From Agelaius tricolor (lineage: Eukaryota; Chordata; Aves; Passeriformes; Icteridae), in NCBI GenBank assembly GCA_023055355.1, contig JALJCS010000001.1:108640881-108704880 (forward strand): 64,000 nt of DNA, read 5' to 3'. The position numbers were made by a program, and so were the translations under genes. The stretch's first letter is position 1; each line of letters opens with the position of its first letter. Positions 23,401-37,379 of this stretch are shown here, in pieces. The notes below the pieces were generated by a model. That model worked only from the letters and a program-made list of their open reading frames with translations. It was not told the DNA's origin and made no database searches.

Positions 23401-26400
23401 TAAGGATGATGGTCTTTGAGGAAGACAAATGATCAGATCCATGAGTGAACTCCAGTCTAAAGAGTTCCACCAACTTCCCTTCCAAGGGCCTAGCACCTTG
23501 GGGCCCATTTTTTGGACTTGCTTGCCTTACCTAATCATATTTGGAACAAATATTAGAATATATTTTTCAACCATTGAAACAACAGGTTCTGAAACAGCTG
23601 CCAGAGTTGATGGAGAAAGAATACAAAATTACCTCTAAGATAAATTTATCAATGGGATTAAACAGCAAGAGATTATGATGATGATGATCTCCAAACATGG
23701 ACATTAATATTTAAGCCATTAGGCTTTGTTAGTTTCATGTCTGGACCTTCTGATCAGCACTAAAATAAATGTGATCTCTGTTCATTAAATGAATTGTGTC
23801 ACCTTAAGGAAAGGCTTTACTTTTCTGCTGGCCACTAGTAGAGACCAAAGATTTTTTTCTTCTTGATATTAAACATGACTGCAAATTTATTTTGTGTTTG
23901 AAGATAATTTCTTCCTGCTCCTTTTTGCAGCAATAACCTACCTACAGTAAGAAAGGATATCACATAGGATATGCTGGGGGTCCTATCTGCTCTTGGGTGC
24001 ATAAGTAACCACCAGATTTGGGATCAGGAACAGATTTTCCCTCATGCCCAGTTGGTGAGGCCCATAGGTGTCTGGAGAGAGTGAGGGCTTCTCTACAGAG
24101 GCACACATAAATAAATTCCTGCAGCCCTGTGAGCAAACCAAACAGCAAACATAAACAGAACATGGCCAGTGATCTTGAGTTCCCTTGCTCCCTTCTTGTT
24201 GCACTACATGGTCCTGCAAGAATCTTCACAAATCTTTTCTCTGTGGTATGCTGGGAATTTTATGGGTTGTGGTAGATGGAGACATGTGGAATATGTGTGC
24301 TCAGCATCCTTTTAGGCCTTTTGTCTGGACCCCAGTCTGTGTGATAGTCTTAGATCTCACAGTATATTAAAAAGGAAAAAGTCCCACATTCTGTAAACAG
24401 AAAATCCAAACAATGCACTGTGTGCCTCTCCTCTTGGAGGAGAAGAGGACAAGAAAACATTTTGTGCATATATGATGAACACTACCTGTGCTACTTAATG
24501 CATTAATGACAATTACTTGCAAACTTCTGGTGATTGAGCTGTAAGACTCTAAAGCACAGACTAGAATAAAGTATGGGAAAGTAGCACAGAGAAACAGAGA
24601 TTTCACTGTATAGCACCCTCAGTATTTTTAGAATGCTAAGCATAAATTTCCTTCAATTACATAGATAGAGGGAGTCAAAGGTAAATGTAATTGTTAATAT
24701 TCCCAGCATGTGTATCTAAATTATGTTATTTATTGACCATTTGTACTATGAATAAGTGTACTTAAAGACACTTTAGTGTAAAGTGTTACTGTCTGCTGAA
24801 GATCTCTTCACTAAATGTTTGTAGAGTCCTGAGTGGTTTGCAAGTCAATTAAACCACTGATGGAACAGAGATAAACACTTCCTATTGAGAAATGTCACAT
24901 CAGTCTTTCTGCTTCATTTCATTGTGTCATTTGATGCACTGAATGGCATTCAAGTGACACAGCACCAGCTATGATATCATGGCAGGGGCTGTACAACGTG
25001 CTGAGCCACGTGCAGGTGGATAAACAGAACTCTAGTTGTACCAGCTTGCACAGAGACTAGAGACAAGCTGTCATGTATTTTTTCTTAGGGCACATGAACC
25101 TACAACTGGAGTTTTGATAAATGGATTTTCTTCCATGCATTACTCTCTAAGGAGCAGCATGCAGGCATGTGCAATTTAACACCTGCTAGCTCTCCCTTCC
25201 TTGAAAATTAAGAAGTGTGGCAACCAGTGTTGTCAGGATCTTTTTAGGATTAGGTTTCCTCTTGCTTTCTACTAATGGGAATGTCAGCAAACACTGTCAC
25301 TCTGTTCTACCTGATACATCACTCACATTGTTCAGGTTAATAGATAAGGCACTGGAGTTTCAGGAGTGCAACTTGTTAGTGCTTGCAATTTTTCAAACAG
25401 ATGAAGTACCTACCTATTAAAAACTATCTTTATGAAGAGCTTAAGAGGTCATGATTTCTTCAGAGCTATGTAGTTACAAGGAAGGTAGAAGCATTCTTGG
25501 TGAGCAGAGAAACCATATGTCCCTATTTTAATATAAGGCCTCATGAATGCAGTTTTAAAATACTTGAAAGCTTCCAGATTTTTATTTCATTGTTTAGATG
25601 TCTGATATGGTGGATAGCATGTTCTTTAATAACAGCCAAATATATGTCAGAGTTGACTTAGAATTCATTGTTATATTGAGTACTATGTTTCATTCAAATC
25701 TAAATTGTGGAGGAAGTATAGAGTAGTATTTAGAAATATTTGGTGAGATAAACACAGAAAAAAGAGAAGATAACTCAATGCACTTGGGAGCTATTAGATT
25801 TGTTCTTGTACTTCAAATTAATGTTGGTGTCATATGATTCATATTTTATGATAAACTAATGTAGCACCCTGAAATAGAAATAAACATTTCTCAGAAATGT
25901 GTTTGCATTGCTGTTGAATCAGAGCTTGGCATCAATACCAATGGAACACATGAAAGAAGTGTCCTTCTTTTCTTCTACAGGAATATTTTTGGAACCATGT
26001 TTTGAAAATACTGAAGAGCTTGTAGTAGCTGCAGCAGACCAAAGTGAGCTAGGTAGCCAAGATAACCAGGAATGGAACTTGCTGCATTTCCTAATCAGAG
26101 CAGTGACACAATATTTTCTCTGCTCCTCTTGCCAGCTAACGGTGCTCAGCCTCCTTCCCACTGCCCCTGAGCCATGCTTCCAGCACTGGGTGTGTCACAT
26201 GGAAGAGAGACCTGTCCCTGTTCTCCATCCGTGCCTTTGCTCACAGAGTGCACCCCAATTTGACCTTGATTATTTTTATACATTTCTGGCCCTTTTTTTT
26301 TTTTTTTTGCGATGCATTTTAAAAACAAAATTAGAAATTAAATTGGAATCAGAAAAATGAGATGGAAAAGACCTGGAGGCTTCACTTGCTGGTTTTGGGA

Positions 26401-29400
26401 AAGCAAAAAGACATGAAATTATAAAAGTAGAAATATGCATGGAAAACCCAAGTCAGGGGTTTGTGTATATTTCTTGCCACCCTACTGTACACAAAAGGAA
26501 AGTCATTAAGGTTACTAGTCATGAGAGTTCTTCTTGATAGTAAAATTGCTTTGTCAACAAAAGGGCTAAGTATGTTAATGTATCATATTTCATCTCCTGC
26601 TCTTGCTGTCTATATATTCTATGCTTGCTCGTTTGAGTATAATAAACCCCTAAAATTTACAGCTTCTTCTAGGGTTTTTATGTGAAGTTAACTGAAAACA
26701 GATTTTACTCAGGGAAAGAAAACAAAACCCACTACAATTTTTGCAACTGAAATGCTTCTCTTTGGAATCAGTCCTCTGATCAGAGAAGGTTCTCAGTGAA
26801 CCACTGCTTCTAGGTCTCTGTGCTGTGGGACCCTGTACACAAGGCTCTTTGGCAGATGGGAACACCCCCTCTCACCTGTGTGTGTGCTCCTCAAGGGAGC
26901 ACAGCATCAGGTATTTGCTCATTTGCTCTCCTTTTGGACCTTTGGCTTGACCTGTCATTGCTCATCTCCAGTGGGAAGGGTGAAGGTTTTTCTGTCCCAG
27001 AAGAATTGATCTGGTGGTTACAGGGTTCTTCTGGGATGTGGGAATTTTTGAGTCAAATTCTCTGCAGCTGAAGATACTACCCAGATTTCCTGCTTCCTGG
27101 ATGAAGGGACTATGGCATCATGCACAATGTAAGCACAGCTACTTTCTTCTTCATCCAAGCTTAAGTTAATAGAGGCCATAACATTTCTTCCCTGAGCACA
27201 GAAAATCATTTGAAGCTCTGAAGCTGTTACAAAAGGGTGCCATACACAAGCAAGAGAAAAATATTATTGACACCTCTTTTTTTCAGTGCTCGTTGTAGTT
27301 TGTTTAGAAAGCCCTATCATGCTGAGTAGAGCACTCAGACAGGAATTTTTGAGTGCTTACCTCTCCAGTCAGCCTGCTAGATACCTCACCCAGAAATCCC
27401 CCTCCACAGCCAGGTGTTCCAGCCTGTAGTGTGGGTTATTATTATTAAAGGCTGAAATTCCTTCTGGTGCCTTGGCCTCAACGAGGTTCTTCTTAAGTAA
27501 CAGACACTCAGCACTGGTGTGAGCCAGCTGCTTCAGTGCATTCCCATTCTGTCATGGACAACATGTGCCATCAAGTGCTGAAGGTCACCACGAGGTCGCC
27601 TGGAAGGGTAGGGATGATTGCAGGTTTGGATGCAGCTGGACACAGAGCTCTTGCAAGAAAAAAACCTCAGATCTGCAGTAACCAGAATCCAACCCAAAGC
27701 CTGTAGGAGTCAAAACAGATATTGCTGTCTTCAGTGTGAAGGAGCCACTCCATTAGCCACAGGGAAAAAATCTTCAGGACAGGCTTGCTGTGCAAAAGCA
27801 ACATTAAGCCACTTCACAGTCAAAACTTTAGAACAGACGAATATGAAGATTATTGGGAAATCAAAAGAAAGTATTTTAAATTGACTACACTACATTAGGG
27901 GTAAGAATACACCTTAAAGGAAATTTTAAGAGAGCTTGAATAAAATATTAAATTATAACATTTTGAAATAGGCAGCGTCTTCCAAGAATTTCACCAGGTG
28001 CCTGGATTTTTTTGTCCTGGGGAAAAAGGGAGTGTGAAATAAAACCAGAGCAGACTGATAAATCTGTAGTATAATGCTGCAGCAAGCAAGTCTTTGGGCA
28101 TCATCTCGAACTGCAGCTACTGAGACCAGATGGATTGCCCCACAGAATATGTGACAGAAGTCAACAGCACATGTGGTGAGCTGCCCTTTCATACCTTAAA
28201 TCCTGCCCTTCTAAATTGCCACAGTGGTCATGTCACAGCTTAAAATATATCTTTCCTGGTTCCTTATGTTTGCTACCCTGAGAGTTACTCTTGAGGCTAG
28301 TGGAAGGCAGGAAGTTAGGTGCTGTTATTTTTTTCCATGTGTATGTAAAGCTTAATAGACTAAACTAGGAGGGTCAACAATAGGCAAAATTAAAACAGTT
28401 CTAAAAATGAACTGGACAAGAGGAAACAATTATAGGGCTGCTATTTGGAGGAAACAAGCACTGGGTGGTTCAGTTGCTAACACAATGAAGGAGACAGCCC
28501 GTGATGGTGCTTCTAAACCCTTCCTGGTCTGATATTCCCAAACTGTCCAGTGTTGTTTAGTTGCCTGGAACACTGCCACAGACACTTCCTGACAGGTCAG
28601 GAGCAATCCTCTGCAATTGCTGTGAGAAATAGGAAGCAGGCAAAGAGGGCAGCAGTCAGTGACATCTGCTCCTTTGAGGAGCAGCGAGCACTTTCCTCTC
28701 TCTGGGCTGTCTGAGGCAACGCCTTTGGTCAAAAAATAACTCCAGGAGCTATCATAGATTTCAGAAAACATTGTCAGATAACATTTACAGTTGCCTAGGT
28801 CTGCTTTTAGGATGTCAAAGTGCTTGGTAGTATTCTTGCTACCATAACCCCAAATCACTAAAGCAATATTAATGGGAGCAGAAGACATGTGACCTTAAGC
28901 CAGGTGCACTGACTGGGAACTTAGAAGACTTGTCCTGGATTTTGTGTTGATACAGAATTACACTGACTGCATCCTTGGAATGCTCAGCTTCCACCTGTGA
29001 CCAGAATTCTTGCTTTCTCCTTGTCCTTTAAATGATACATTCAGCTGCAAGAGGTTTGTGGCACTGTCTCACATTGGGTGTTAATACTCCACATGGCACA
29101 GCAATGCTGGGTCTCACACTGCCATAACAATAACAGAGACAGACTCTTACATCCATCTGCCTTACTGCTAATTAATGCACTTACCTATCAAACCCTAGAT
29201 CTGAAAAATAATCAGTTTCATTTTTAGTGGCAGACTTTTGCCAGGCTCTCTGATGTCTAATTGAAAGTTAATGATTAAAAAACAAAGGTCTTTGTTGAAC
29301 ACAGAGGAATGTCAGAAAGGGAAAGTGCTAGGAGCCGAACACATATATTACCCAAATATCCATTGATAAGTGGGATGAAGATAAGAGAGAGTTTCTCTAG

Positions 29401-32400
29401 TATCATTTGTTTTGTGCCTCCTAAAATGTTTTTAGTAGGTGAAGGTAATCTAAAAATTTCATTCAAAAGGCTAAACAAAAAACCAATGAAGTGCTTTCAA
29501 ACCTCTGTTCTGGAGAATGTATGGAAGACATCGTGCACAGATTTCTTGTCTGTCAGGTTTTATGATGTGAGGTGAGAGTGGTGGTTTTTTTTAATCCAGA
29601 AAACAATGCAGACCACAACTATATCATCAGAAATTTACCACCTGGTTATTCTTTTTTTCTCTGCAACATTTTAATTGCAGCTGCAAGAGACTGAAAAATC
29701 TTGCCTGATAAGATTGCTTTTCTGCTTTGAAAATACAATGGAAAGCTACGATGCACACACAAAAGCTCATTAAATTAAATGCTAGGGATTATCTCTGAAG
29801 GTAAGGGAACATAGAAGGCAGGTGGAGATAATGAAAGCAGGACATTATCCCATTAACATTTGTTCTGTTACTGCACCCACTTTGCTGTCAGTTCTCATTA
29901 GCATCCTACCAGAAAGCTACAGACTAGCTGGTAACTCCAGCACCTCTGCATGCCGGCCGCTCCTGCAGAGGGAGGACAGGTGCTGATGGCTGCATGTCAG
30001 TCAGGGCACTCCCATGCCAGGGAAAAGTGCAGGCTGCAGGTGAGGCTGCAGAGAGGTGCCTGATCCGCCCTTCTCAGCACAGCCAAGTGCTGCTGGTGAT
30101 GCAAGAGCTCTGCTCAGGCCTTACCAGAGAATTGTATGCTCTTTCAGTGCTCCATGGCCTCACAGCACCCATGCAGCTGTGAATGGTGCTCCTTTTACTG
30201 GAAAGTGACTCAGCGTGCTGCACTTGTCCCAGAGCACACTCAGCACCCACAGACCCCTCTCCAGTACCTAGGAACTCAATGTACTCTTTAAACAGGCTGG
30301 CAGCAAGGGTGGTGTGGGGCTCTGCTGGCCCTGGGGCAGCTCAGGGGAAGGAGGCAGCAGAGTGAGGATCCTCCTCTTGTCATTACCAGCTGCCAGGGGG
30401 ACCTGGCAGGGTCTGCAGCCCCATCCTCACTCACTGCACGGCTCTTCCAGAGCAGGAAAGCCAAAGGGGAAGACGACAGTAGGACAGCTCTGCTGTGTCC
30501 CTGGCTCTGCCCTCCGGAGTTCCCCGGAAACAGGAGAAAGGCATTTGCCTGCATTCCAAGGTTTTGTTTGTTTGTTTGTTTGTTTTCTGGAGAATCACAG
30601 TCATGGCAGTGGGACAGCAAGAGCCACTGGGAGCTGGTTCTTTAGGCTTGCTCAGGAGACTGATTTAGAGCTTTCCTTTCCCAGAATTTGAAACCATTTC
30701 TGCAAGCACAGATTGACCTTGTTTGTTCATCTGATTAAGCATAGACTTTCATTCCTCCTGCAGAAGATGAGGAAGAAGATATAGAGTAAAAAAGCATCCA
30801 TGGAGGAGTCCTTATGATGCCCCCAAACTGGTAGCAATCATTACATGACAGTAGAATTTGCAGAAATGGGGACACTGTAATTAGCTGGCAGTCAATTCAT
30901 TGCTAGTCCAGCTCATTGCCAATTCATTGCCAGTCCGGGTAATCCACTTTCAGTCAGTGCCCTCACTATTTTTACCTTCTTATTCCCTCCTATTCTTTCC
31001 CTTGCCTTTGGAGTTTCTCCTCTGATTTCACTCCCTTCCTTTTCTTTCTGTGTAACTAATCTCTTCCTAATTAAACCCTATCCCAAGAACCAGACTCCCA
31101 AATCCATTAATCATTGCTCTCCCTGGCTTTATGCTTTAGTTTTCCCTTACCCCATCTCTAGTTTGTTTACATACACTAAAAACCCTAATCTGTTGAGGTG
31201 GGGAAAGCCCATTATTCCCTGTTTCTATTCTAAACCTCTTTTACCTCTCTTCTTTCTCCCTCTCACCCCCTAACTGCCCCTAAGGCTCCAAGGCTTATAA
31301 ACATTAATATAATTGCATTTGGCTTTGAAGCACATATCAGCCCCACACAATAAGATGCCATACACAGGATACCTATAGGCTATGCTTCATTTTTTAAACT
31401 GTTTTCCTTCCTCTTTTCTTCTCCTGTTTTCATTATCTCTCTGTTTTTGTTTGTCTTCTCTGCCCCATTTTTCATCCAGGACCTCTCTCTGCTTCACCCC
31501 ACCCTTGCAGCCTCACCTCAGAGGAATGCAAACCAAATAACCATTCAAGACTGGTGAACTTTGAAACCCATGACATTCAAGTGGGTTGGAAATTAGACAA
31601 AACAATTTCACCCATCCCTTGTTTAGGACCCTGATGAACAGCTTGCTGTAGCCTCCTGGGTTAGTGTGCAGAAGGATGTGCTGCTGCACGTCTCCCTTTC
31701 ATAAGGGAAACACTGGAATGTGGCTGGGTACCAAGAAGCCTGTTGCAACATGGTTTGTTAGAAGGACACCCTGGATTCCCCACACACATCTCATGCACAG
31801 GGTTTTTCAGCTCACCTTCTTTGATAGTGAGCACATGGAAATGGCAGGATGAGTCTTGTTGATTGCTTAAGTGGAGTAATTTTTTAGGGTAATGAATAGA
31901 CTAGTTGGCAAATCTGCTTGGCCCAAGCTGAAAATCTAACCCAAACAACCAAATAGAGCTTTGTTTTCCTGAGTGAGAAAACAAAATTAAAAGGGCTCCC
32001 CAGTTTTCATTCTCTTGCTTTTTATAAACAATTTCTTAAGGCTGCCCAAGAAAGTCGCGTGCCATCCCTTCATTGTCTTCAAAAATCACATCCAAGCTGA
32101 GGCCAAAATATATTTTATTTAGTTAGAAAGTAGTTTAAACAGTGTCAGAGTGAGCAAAGCCAGGGTGCTGGAGCCTGAGACATCAGGGGGAGATATTTTC
32201 CACTGTGCCCCCAGCATGTTGGGGCTGCAGGCAGCAGCCAGAGTCCCTTGATGTGGGGGCTCCCAGAGAGTGGGGGGGCCCAGAGCAGAGGGGTCCCTGC
32301 CCATGGCACAGCAAGGGACAGGGTCTCAGACACAGGTGCCAGAAGGGCCAGTGCTGTGCCACTGTGCACAGGAGCAGCAAAAGGCCACCCCTGCCCATTG

Positions 32401-34296
32401 TTTACTCAGCTCTCTCCCTTCCCTCTCCTCACACACAAAACCAGGCTTGCAATTATCACAGTAACAAAGCTGGAATTGAATTTGTTTTCTGGAAAACCTT
32501 TAATATCGGTTCTGGTTTTGGCTCTTATAGGATGAAGCTGTTCTTTTTACAGGAAGGGGTGGAGATACTTTCTTGAAAATGAGCAAACAAAGTGAAAATA
32601 AAATATTGTAAACTACAGAAAAATGCTTGAATCCAGATTCAAGCAATAACAAATCTTTAAGGGACATAAATCTAATTTTCCATGCAATTAGTTTCAAATC
32701 ATGATAAGTGACAGATGCTTTCATTTATTTGGCTGAATTGTGACAACATTTTTTTTTTCTATAGCCATCCAATCCTGATCCAAAATCTACTAATGCCAGT
32801 GGAAGACTCCCATTGTCCTGAAATGGGCTTTGGATCAGGCCCTAATTAGTCTAGGACAAACCAATAAACTCAAATACTTGAATTGTTTTATATTGAATCT
32901 CAGACCATACTTTGTTTTCATTCTACGTTTACTAGAAAAGCTATGAATAACTTAGATCCCTTCATTTAGGAAAATTTAACTGAATTAGTTTCTATGAAAA
33001 GCCCCCAACAAGTTAAAAACCTGCCCTGGAAACACTATACCTACATCATGTTAAGAAAAAATAGGAAAAGCATACAGTTTTTCCATAGACACAATGCACA
33101 CATTTCAAACATGGCAAAAAGCATACCCAGGAATCTTCCTTCAGCAGAACCTTAGTGTTCACTAATGACACTGTGCTGTATGCCTGCCTATACCACAGCA
33201 GCTGATGTATGTATGGTATATAAAAGAGTGTGTACACAAGGATGCATATTAAGTACACCTATAAGCAACCATCATTTTTATTGACGTAAATAAACTACAC
33301 TCGCTGAAGGATATTTTTTTGTTGATATAATTATATCTACATTAGAGTCCTTTTGGCATAACTATGTGCTTCAGGTGAATTTTCACACATTATAACAAAG
33401 CTGGCAAGACTTTTAAGGGTTATTAAGTCGTAGGCTAGATAACATTTTAGTTGGCAAGGCGTAAGCTTCTTGACTTGCTCTGCACTAAGATGATACAGTA
33501 GAATTTACCTAATGAGCACACTGGAGAAGGTGCGTGGTTCAGATGCTTAAATCAAAATCTTACATTCATAACACATCCAGTGCCAATCACAAGTTTTTAT
33601 AAAGAATGAAAAATGCAGAAAAGGTACACAAACAAGTGCAGACAGCTGCCTTTTCCCTCTGTTTATAATTAGAGCAGACAGCACCCTACCTAGCTCACTC
33701 TGTTCCAGAAGACAGGTAGCCACTTTATTATTGCCACATACTCTTCCAGCAATGTGGTTTATTGGGCTGGGCTTGCTGCCATGATAGCACAGCCCATGAC
33801 TTTCAAAGCAGACCTGGTGTATGCCTGGCTAGCTCAGAACGGAGCCACGTAGGAATCAGCTGCATTGCAATACTGGGTGGGACTTCTGGTCCAAAGTTAG
33901 AGGTACACAATGTAGGCATCTATGTCTGAGTTAGGTCTCAAGGCTCTTTTTAGAGGCAGTGAAGAGACATGGGCGCATCTGGGATTCAGCTCTTTTCATT
34001 TGCAGGTGCGTGTTTAAAGTCAGAGGAATTACATGTGCAGGTATCTAAACTTGGGTGGGGTGATCTTCAACCACCTTCATAAAGGCTGCAGCTTGGGCTT
34101 CATAACATGGAAGCTGCACTGGTTTAAGTAAAAGAGAGATGCTACAGCCAGATGGAGCCATGGCCATGGTACAAAGTGAGGATGTGTGCCTGTGGATAGT
34201 ATAGATAAATATCTTCAAGGACACTTCAGCAAAATTCTCTTTTGGAGACACATCAAATCATTGTGCTTGTGCTGTGACTACTTCCCTGTGGAGCCT
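20413..34296. other. Intergenic, no gene recognised
   Basis: About 13.9 kb of mostly AT-rich DNA. Visible features are a run of T at about 26293-26308, a (GTTT)n microsatellite at 30561-30586, and a pyrimidine-rich zone at about 30960-31510 that ends in CCCTTGCAG. Open frames of 80-150 codons (such as 25899-26360 on plus and 28430-28888 on minus) show no resemblance to families I know. Confidence 0.5.
30561..30586. repeat. (GTTT)n microsatellite
   Basis: About six tetramers of GTTT in a row. A simple sequence repeat with no further content. Confidence 0.85.
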
Positions 34297-34420
34297 GTGC
34301 TAGTGCTCAGTCACTCTCTGCATGAAAAACTTTTTACTGATATCCAATCTTAACCTCCTCTGATTCAGCTTCATGATGTTTCCTTAGGTCTTGTCACTGA
34401 TCATGAGAGAAAAGAGTGGG
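34297..34420 (-). mobile_element. CR1 LINE internal fragment
   Basis: The plus strand contains GTGCTCAGTCACTCTCTGCA, then GAAAAACTTTTTACTGATATCC and AACCTCCTCTGATTCAGC, which match the reverse complement of the CR1 3' region upstream of its terminal repeats. The 3' terminus itself is absent, so this is a decayed or truncated piece. Limits are approximate. Confidence 0.7.
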
Positions 34421-36180
34421 AGTAATGGCAAAAGCAAATTATGTTCTTAGTGATGAAGAGGTCCCAGATGCTAAGGTCTTCTCCCTGCATGGAGTTCCAA
34501 TGAAATGGAGGATGGCCGTGTCAGCAGGCAATATGCCTTACTTAATTAGGTGATTTACAGGAAAATAGCCAGCACAACCTTAGGTTAAAAAACATTTGCA
34601 GATTTTCAGCAGCTATCCAGTATGAGATGTAAACCTTCAAAACGAATAAGCTGATTGTGGTGTGTCAGACACTCCTGACCGAGTTTGAAAGAAAAACATT
34701 TTAAAAGCCTGTTCACACTGCATAGTTCCTTATGTCCTTTCTGGTAATTAGCACATCTCTTCAGTGAAACAACCTGTTAAATAAATGCATTTGATCTACA
34801 GCAGTTTTTGTCAATGGTTCAGACAAATTCACCTAGTGCATCTTTAAGAACTAAATCTGCTGAAAGAGGGGTTTATTTTATTCTGAGGCAATATTTTTAA
34901 CAGACCTCAGCTGTGTGGGAATGAACAAATGGGTGGCTTTAGAAGGTGCCAGCAACAGCCTCTGATATGTATTTGATGTTTAGAAATACCTTCACGTTGT
35001 AAAGGCATCTCCTATTTCCCTTTACATAGAAAACAGAGTATTTGGGTGGAATCTTTCATGCTCACTGGTGACCAGATAATCCTAATACCTGGCACGTTTC
35101 AAAGCTGGGGTTCTTTTAATCTGCCCGTATTAAAGTCTGCTTCACAAATTTATGTCATTACAATATATAGTGGTCAAAGAAGGTTATTCATGTAAATTTG
35201 AATGAGGTGTGTTATTCAACAGTCTCTTCTCTCTTGTTTGGCTTCCTGAATAACCACCACCAGAGCATGTGCACATAAAAGAAATTGAATCCAAATCAGC
35301 AGCCTGCCTACCTCTGTGATTTGCTTCATTCATCTGTGGAAAGATTTTTCAAAGCTCTCACAATTCAGTCTTTTAATGGCAACAGCAGATTATTTTCTGA
35401 TGAAGGGGGAAAGCATTTTTATGAACACCCCAGGCTTTTCAGATTGACAATGCATAGTAAGAAGAACTCTAAGTACTACATGCAACTTCTACACTTTAAC
35501 CAAAGGCTACTTAACAGAAACTATTTCCTCTTCTGTGTAGGAGACATTTTTTCCCTTCATTGATTCTTTCTTCTAAGGTAATTTTACATACCCTGGGTAT
35601 ACCCAACTTTTTTGTCTTGCAGGTTTTGAGCAACTCTCCATCAGTAAAGCAAGTAAATGCCATAGGGATCACTAAGGTAGGGTTACATAAGTCAAAGAGT
35701 ACAATTTCATGTCATTTTAAATAGTGTAACTCTCCACACTGTTCATCTTACCTTCAGACATTTGTTCTCCCAGCTTTGAAAGGACAGTTAGGAACACAGC
35801 CCTGGGGACTCAACTAACAAATCTTTGATCCAGCCATGAACAAATAAGCAAGTGTTTACTCTCTGTCTGACAGCTTGGCAACAAATTTCACCCCTGATTT
35901 CACCAAATCCTTCAGAAGAAATTGCATTTCTTTTGACAGCCGCTGTTTAGCCAGGTATAGTATGTCCTACCAGATCAACCAAAGTTTCTTCAGGTAAATG
36001 CACGCTGCAAGGTGAGAGGCAGGTCAGGGGATGATTAAAGGCTGTGTCTGGCCCTGGGATGCCAAGGTGTGGGTGTCACGCACCCACCTTGCTCTCAGGG
36101 CACTCAGCAGGCAGACACCCTTCCCTCCCCAGAGGAGCTGCCTGCCTGCCACACAGGCCTGTGCCCAAGGAGTCTGTGCT
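34421..36180. other. Intergenic, no gene recognised
   Basis: AT-rich DNA with no open frame above about 92 codons and no repeat that I can name. Confidence 0.5.
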
Positions 36181-37379
36181 GCTGTGTGACACTGCTCCAG
36201 GCAGGGCTGTGACACTGCTCCAGGCATGGCTGTGACACTGACACTGCTCCAGACCAGGCTGTGTGACACTGACACTGCTCCAGACCAGGCTGTGACACTG
36301 CTCCAGGCAGGGCTGTGACACTGACATTGTTCCAGGCAGGGCTGTGACACTGACACTGCTCCAGGCAGGGCTGTGACACTGCTCCAGGCAGGGCTGTGAC
36401 ACTGACATTGTTCCAGGCAGGGCTGTGACACTGACACTGCTCCAGACCAGGCTGTGTGACACTGACACTGCTCCAGGCAGGGCTGTGACACTGACACTGC
36501 TCCAGGCAGGGCTGTGACACTGCTCCAGGCAGGGCTGTGTGACACTGACACTGCTCCAGGCCGGGCTGTGACACTGACACTGCTCCAGGCAGGGCTGTGT
36601 GACACTGACACTGCTCCAGGCAGGGCTGTGTGACACTGACACTGCTCCAGGCAGGGCTGTGACACTGACATTGTTCCAGGCAGGGCTGTGACACTGACAC
36701 TGCTCCAGGCAGGGCTGTGACACTGCTCTAGGCATGGCTGTGACACTGACACTGCTCCAGGCATGGCTGTGACACTGACATTGTTCCAGGCAGGGCTGTG
36801 TGACACTGACACTGCTCCAGACCAGGCTGTGTGACACTGACATTGTTCCAGGCAGGGCTGTGACACTGCTCTAGGCATGGCTGTGACACTGACACTGCTC
36901 CAGGCAGGGCTGTGACACTGACACTGCTCCAGACCAGGCTGTGTGACACTGACACTGCTCCAGGCAGGGCTGTGACACTGACACTGCTCCAGGCAGGCTG
37001 TGTGACACTGACATTTTTCCAGGCAGGCTGTGTGACACTGACACTGCTCCAGGCAGGGCTGTGTGACACTGACATTGTTCCAGGCAGGGCTGTGTGACAC
37101 TGACACTGCTCCAGGCAGGGCTGTGTGACACTGACATTGTTCCAGGCAGGGCTGTGTGACACTGACACTGCTCCAGGCAGGGCTGTGACACTGACACTGC
37201 TCCAGGCAGACTGTGTGACACTGACATTTTTCCAGGCAGGCTGTGTGACACTGACACTGCTCCAGGCAGGGCTGTGTGACACTGACACTGCTCCAGGCAG
37301 GGCTGTGACACTGACATTGTTCCCCGCAGGGCTGTGTGACATTGTTCCCCGCAGGGCTGTGTGACACTGACACTGCTCT
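36181..37379. repeat. Minisatellite with 23/29/31-bp units, about 42 copies
   Basis: A tandem array of units of the form CTGTGACACTGACACTGCTC followed by CAGGCAGGG. Length variants differ by an internal hexamer (CACTGA present or absent: 29 against 23 bp) and by a TG dinucleotide (31 against 29 bp). Base variants recur in blocks: CTGCTCC against TTGTTCC, GGCAGGG against GACCAGG, and GGCATGG. I count about 42 units by eye. The repeat keeps frames open on the minus strand, the longest about 494 codons (36024-37508, Cys/Gln/Ser/Val-rich). This is a consequence of the repeat; no start, splice or domain evidence supports a gene. Confidence 0.93.

Noticed and set aside
28430..28888. 152-codon minus-strand frame
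   Set aside because: No family resemblance; composition gives no support for coding.
30960..31510. Pyrimidine-rich zone ending in CCCTTGCAG, as a possible splice acceptor
   Set aside because: No coding exon follows and no paired donor or transcript start is visible.
33826..33900. tRNA-like start (GCCTGGCTAGCTCAGAACGG)
   Set aside because: The first 20 bases resemble a tRNA-Lys A-box region, but there is no anticodon stem, no B box (GGTTCRANNCC) and no acceptor pairing.
36181..37379. CRISPR-like array of short repeats
   Set aside because: There are no unique spacers; the units are contiguous tandem repeats in a vertebrate genome.
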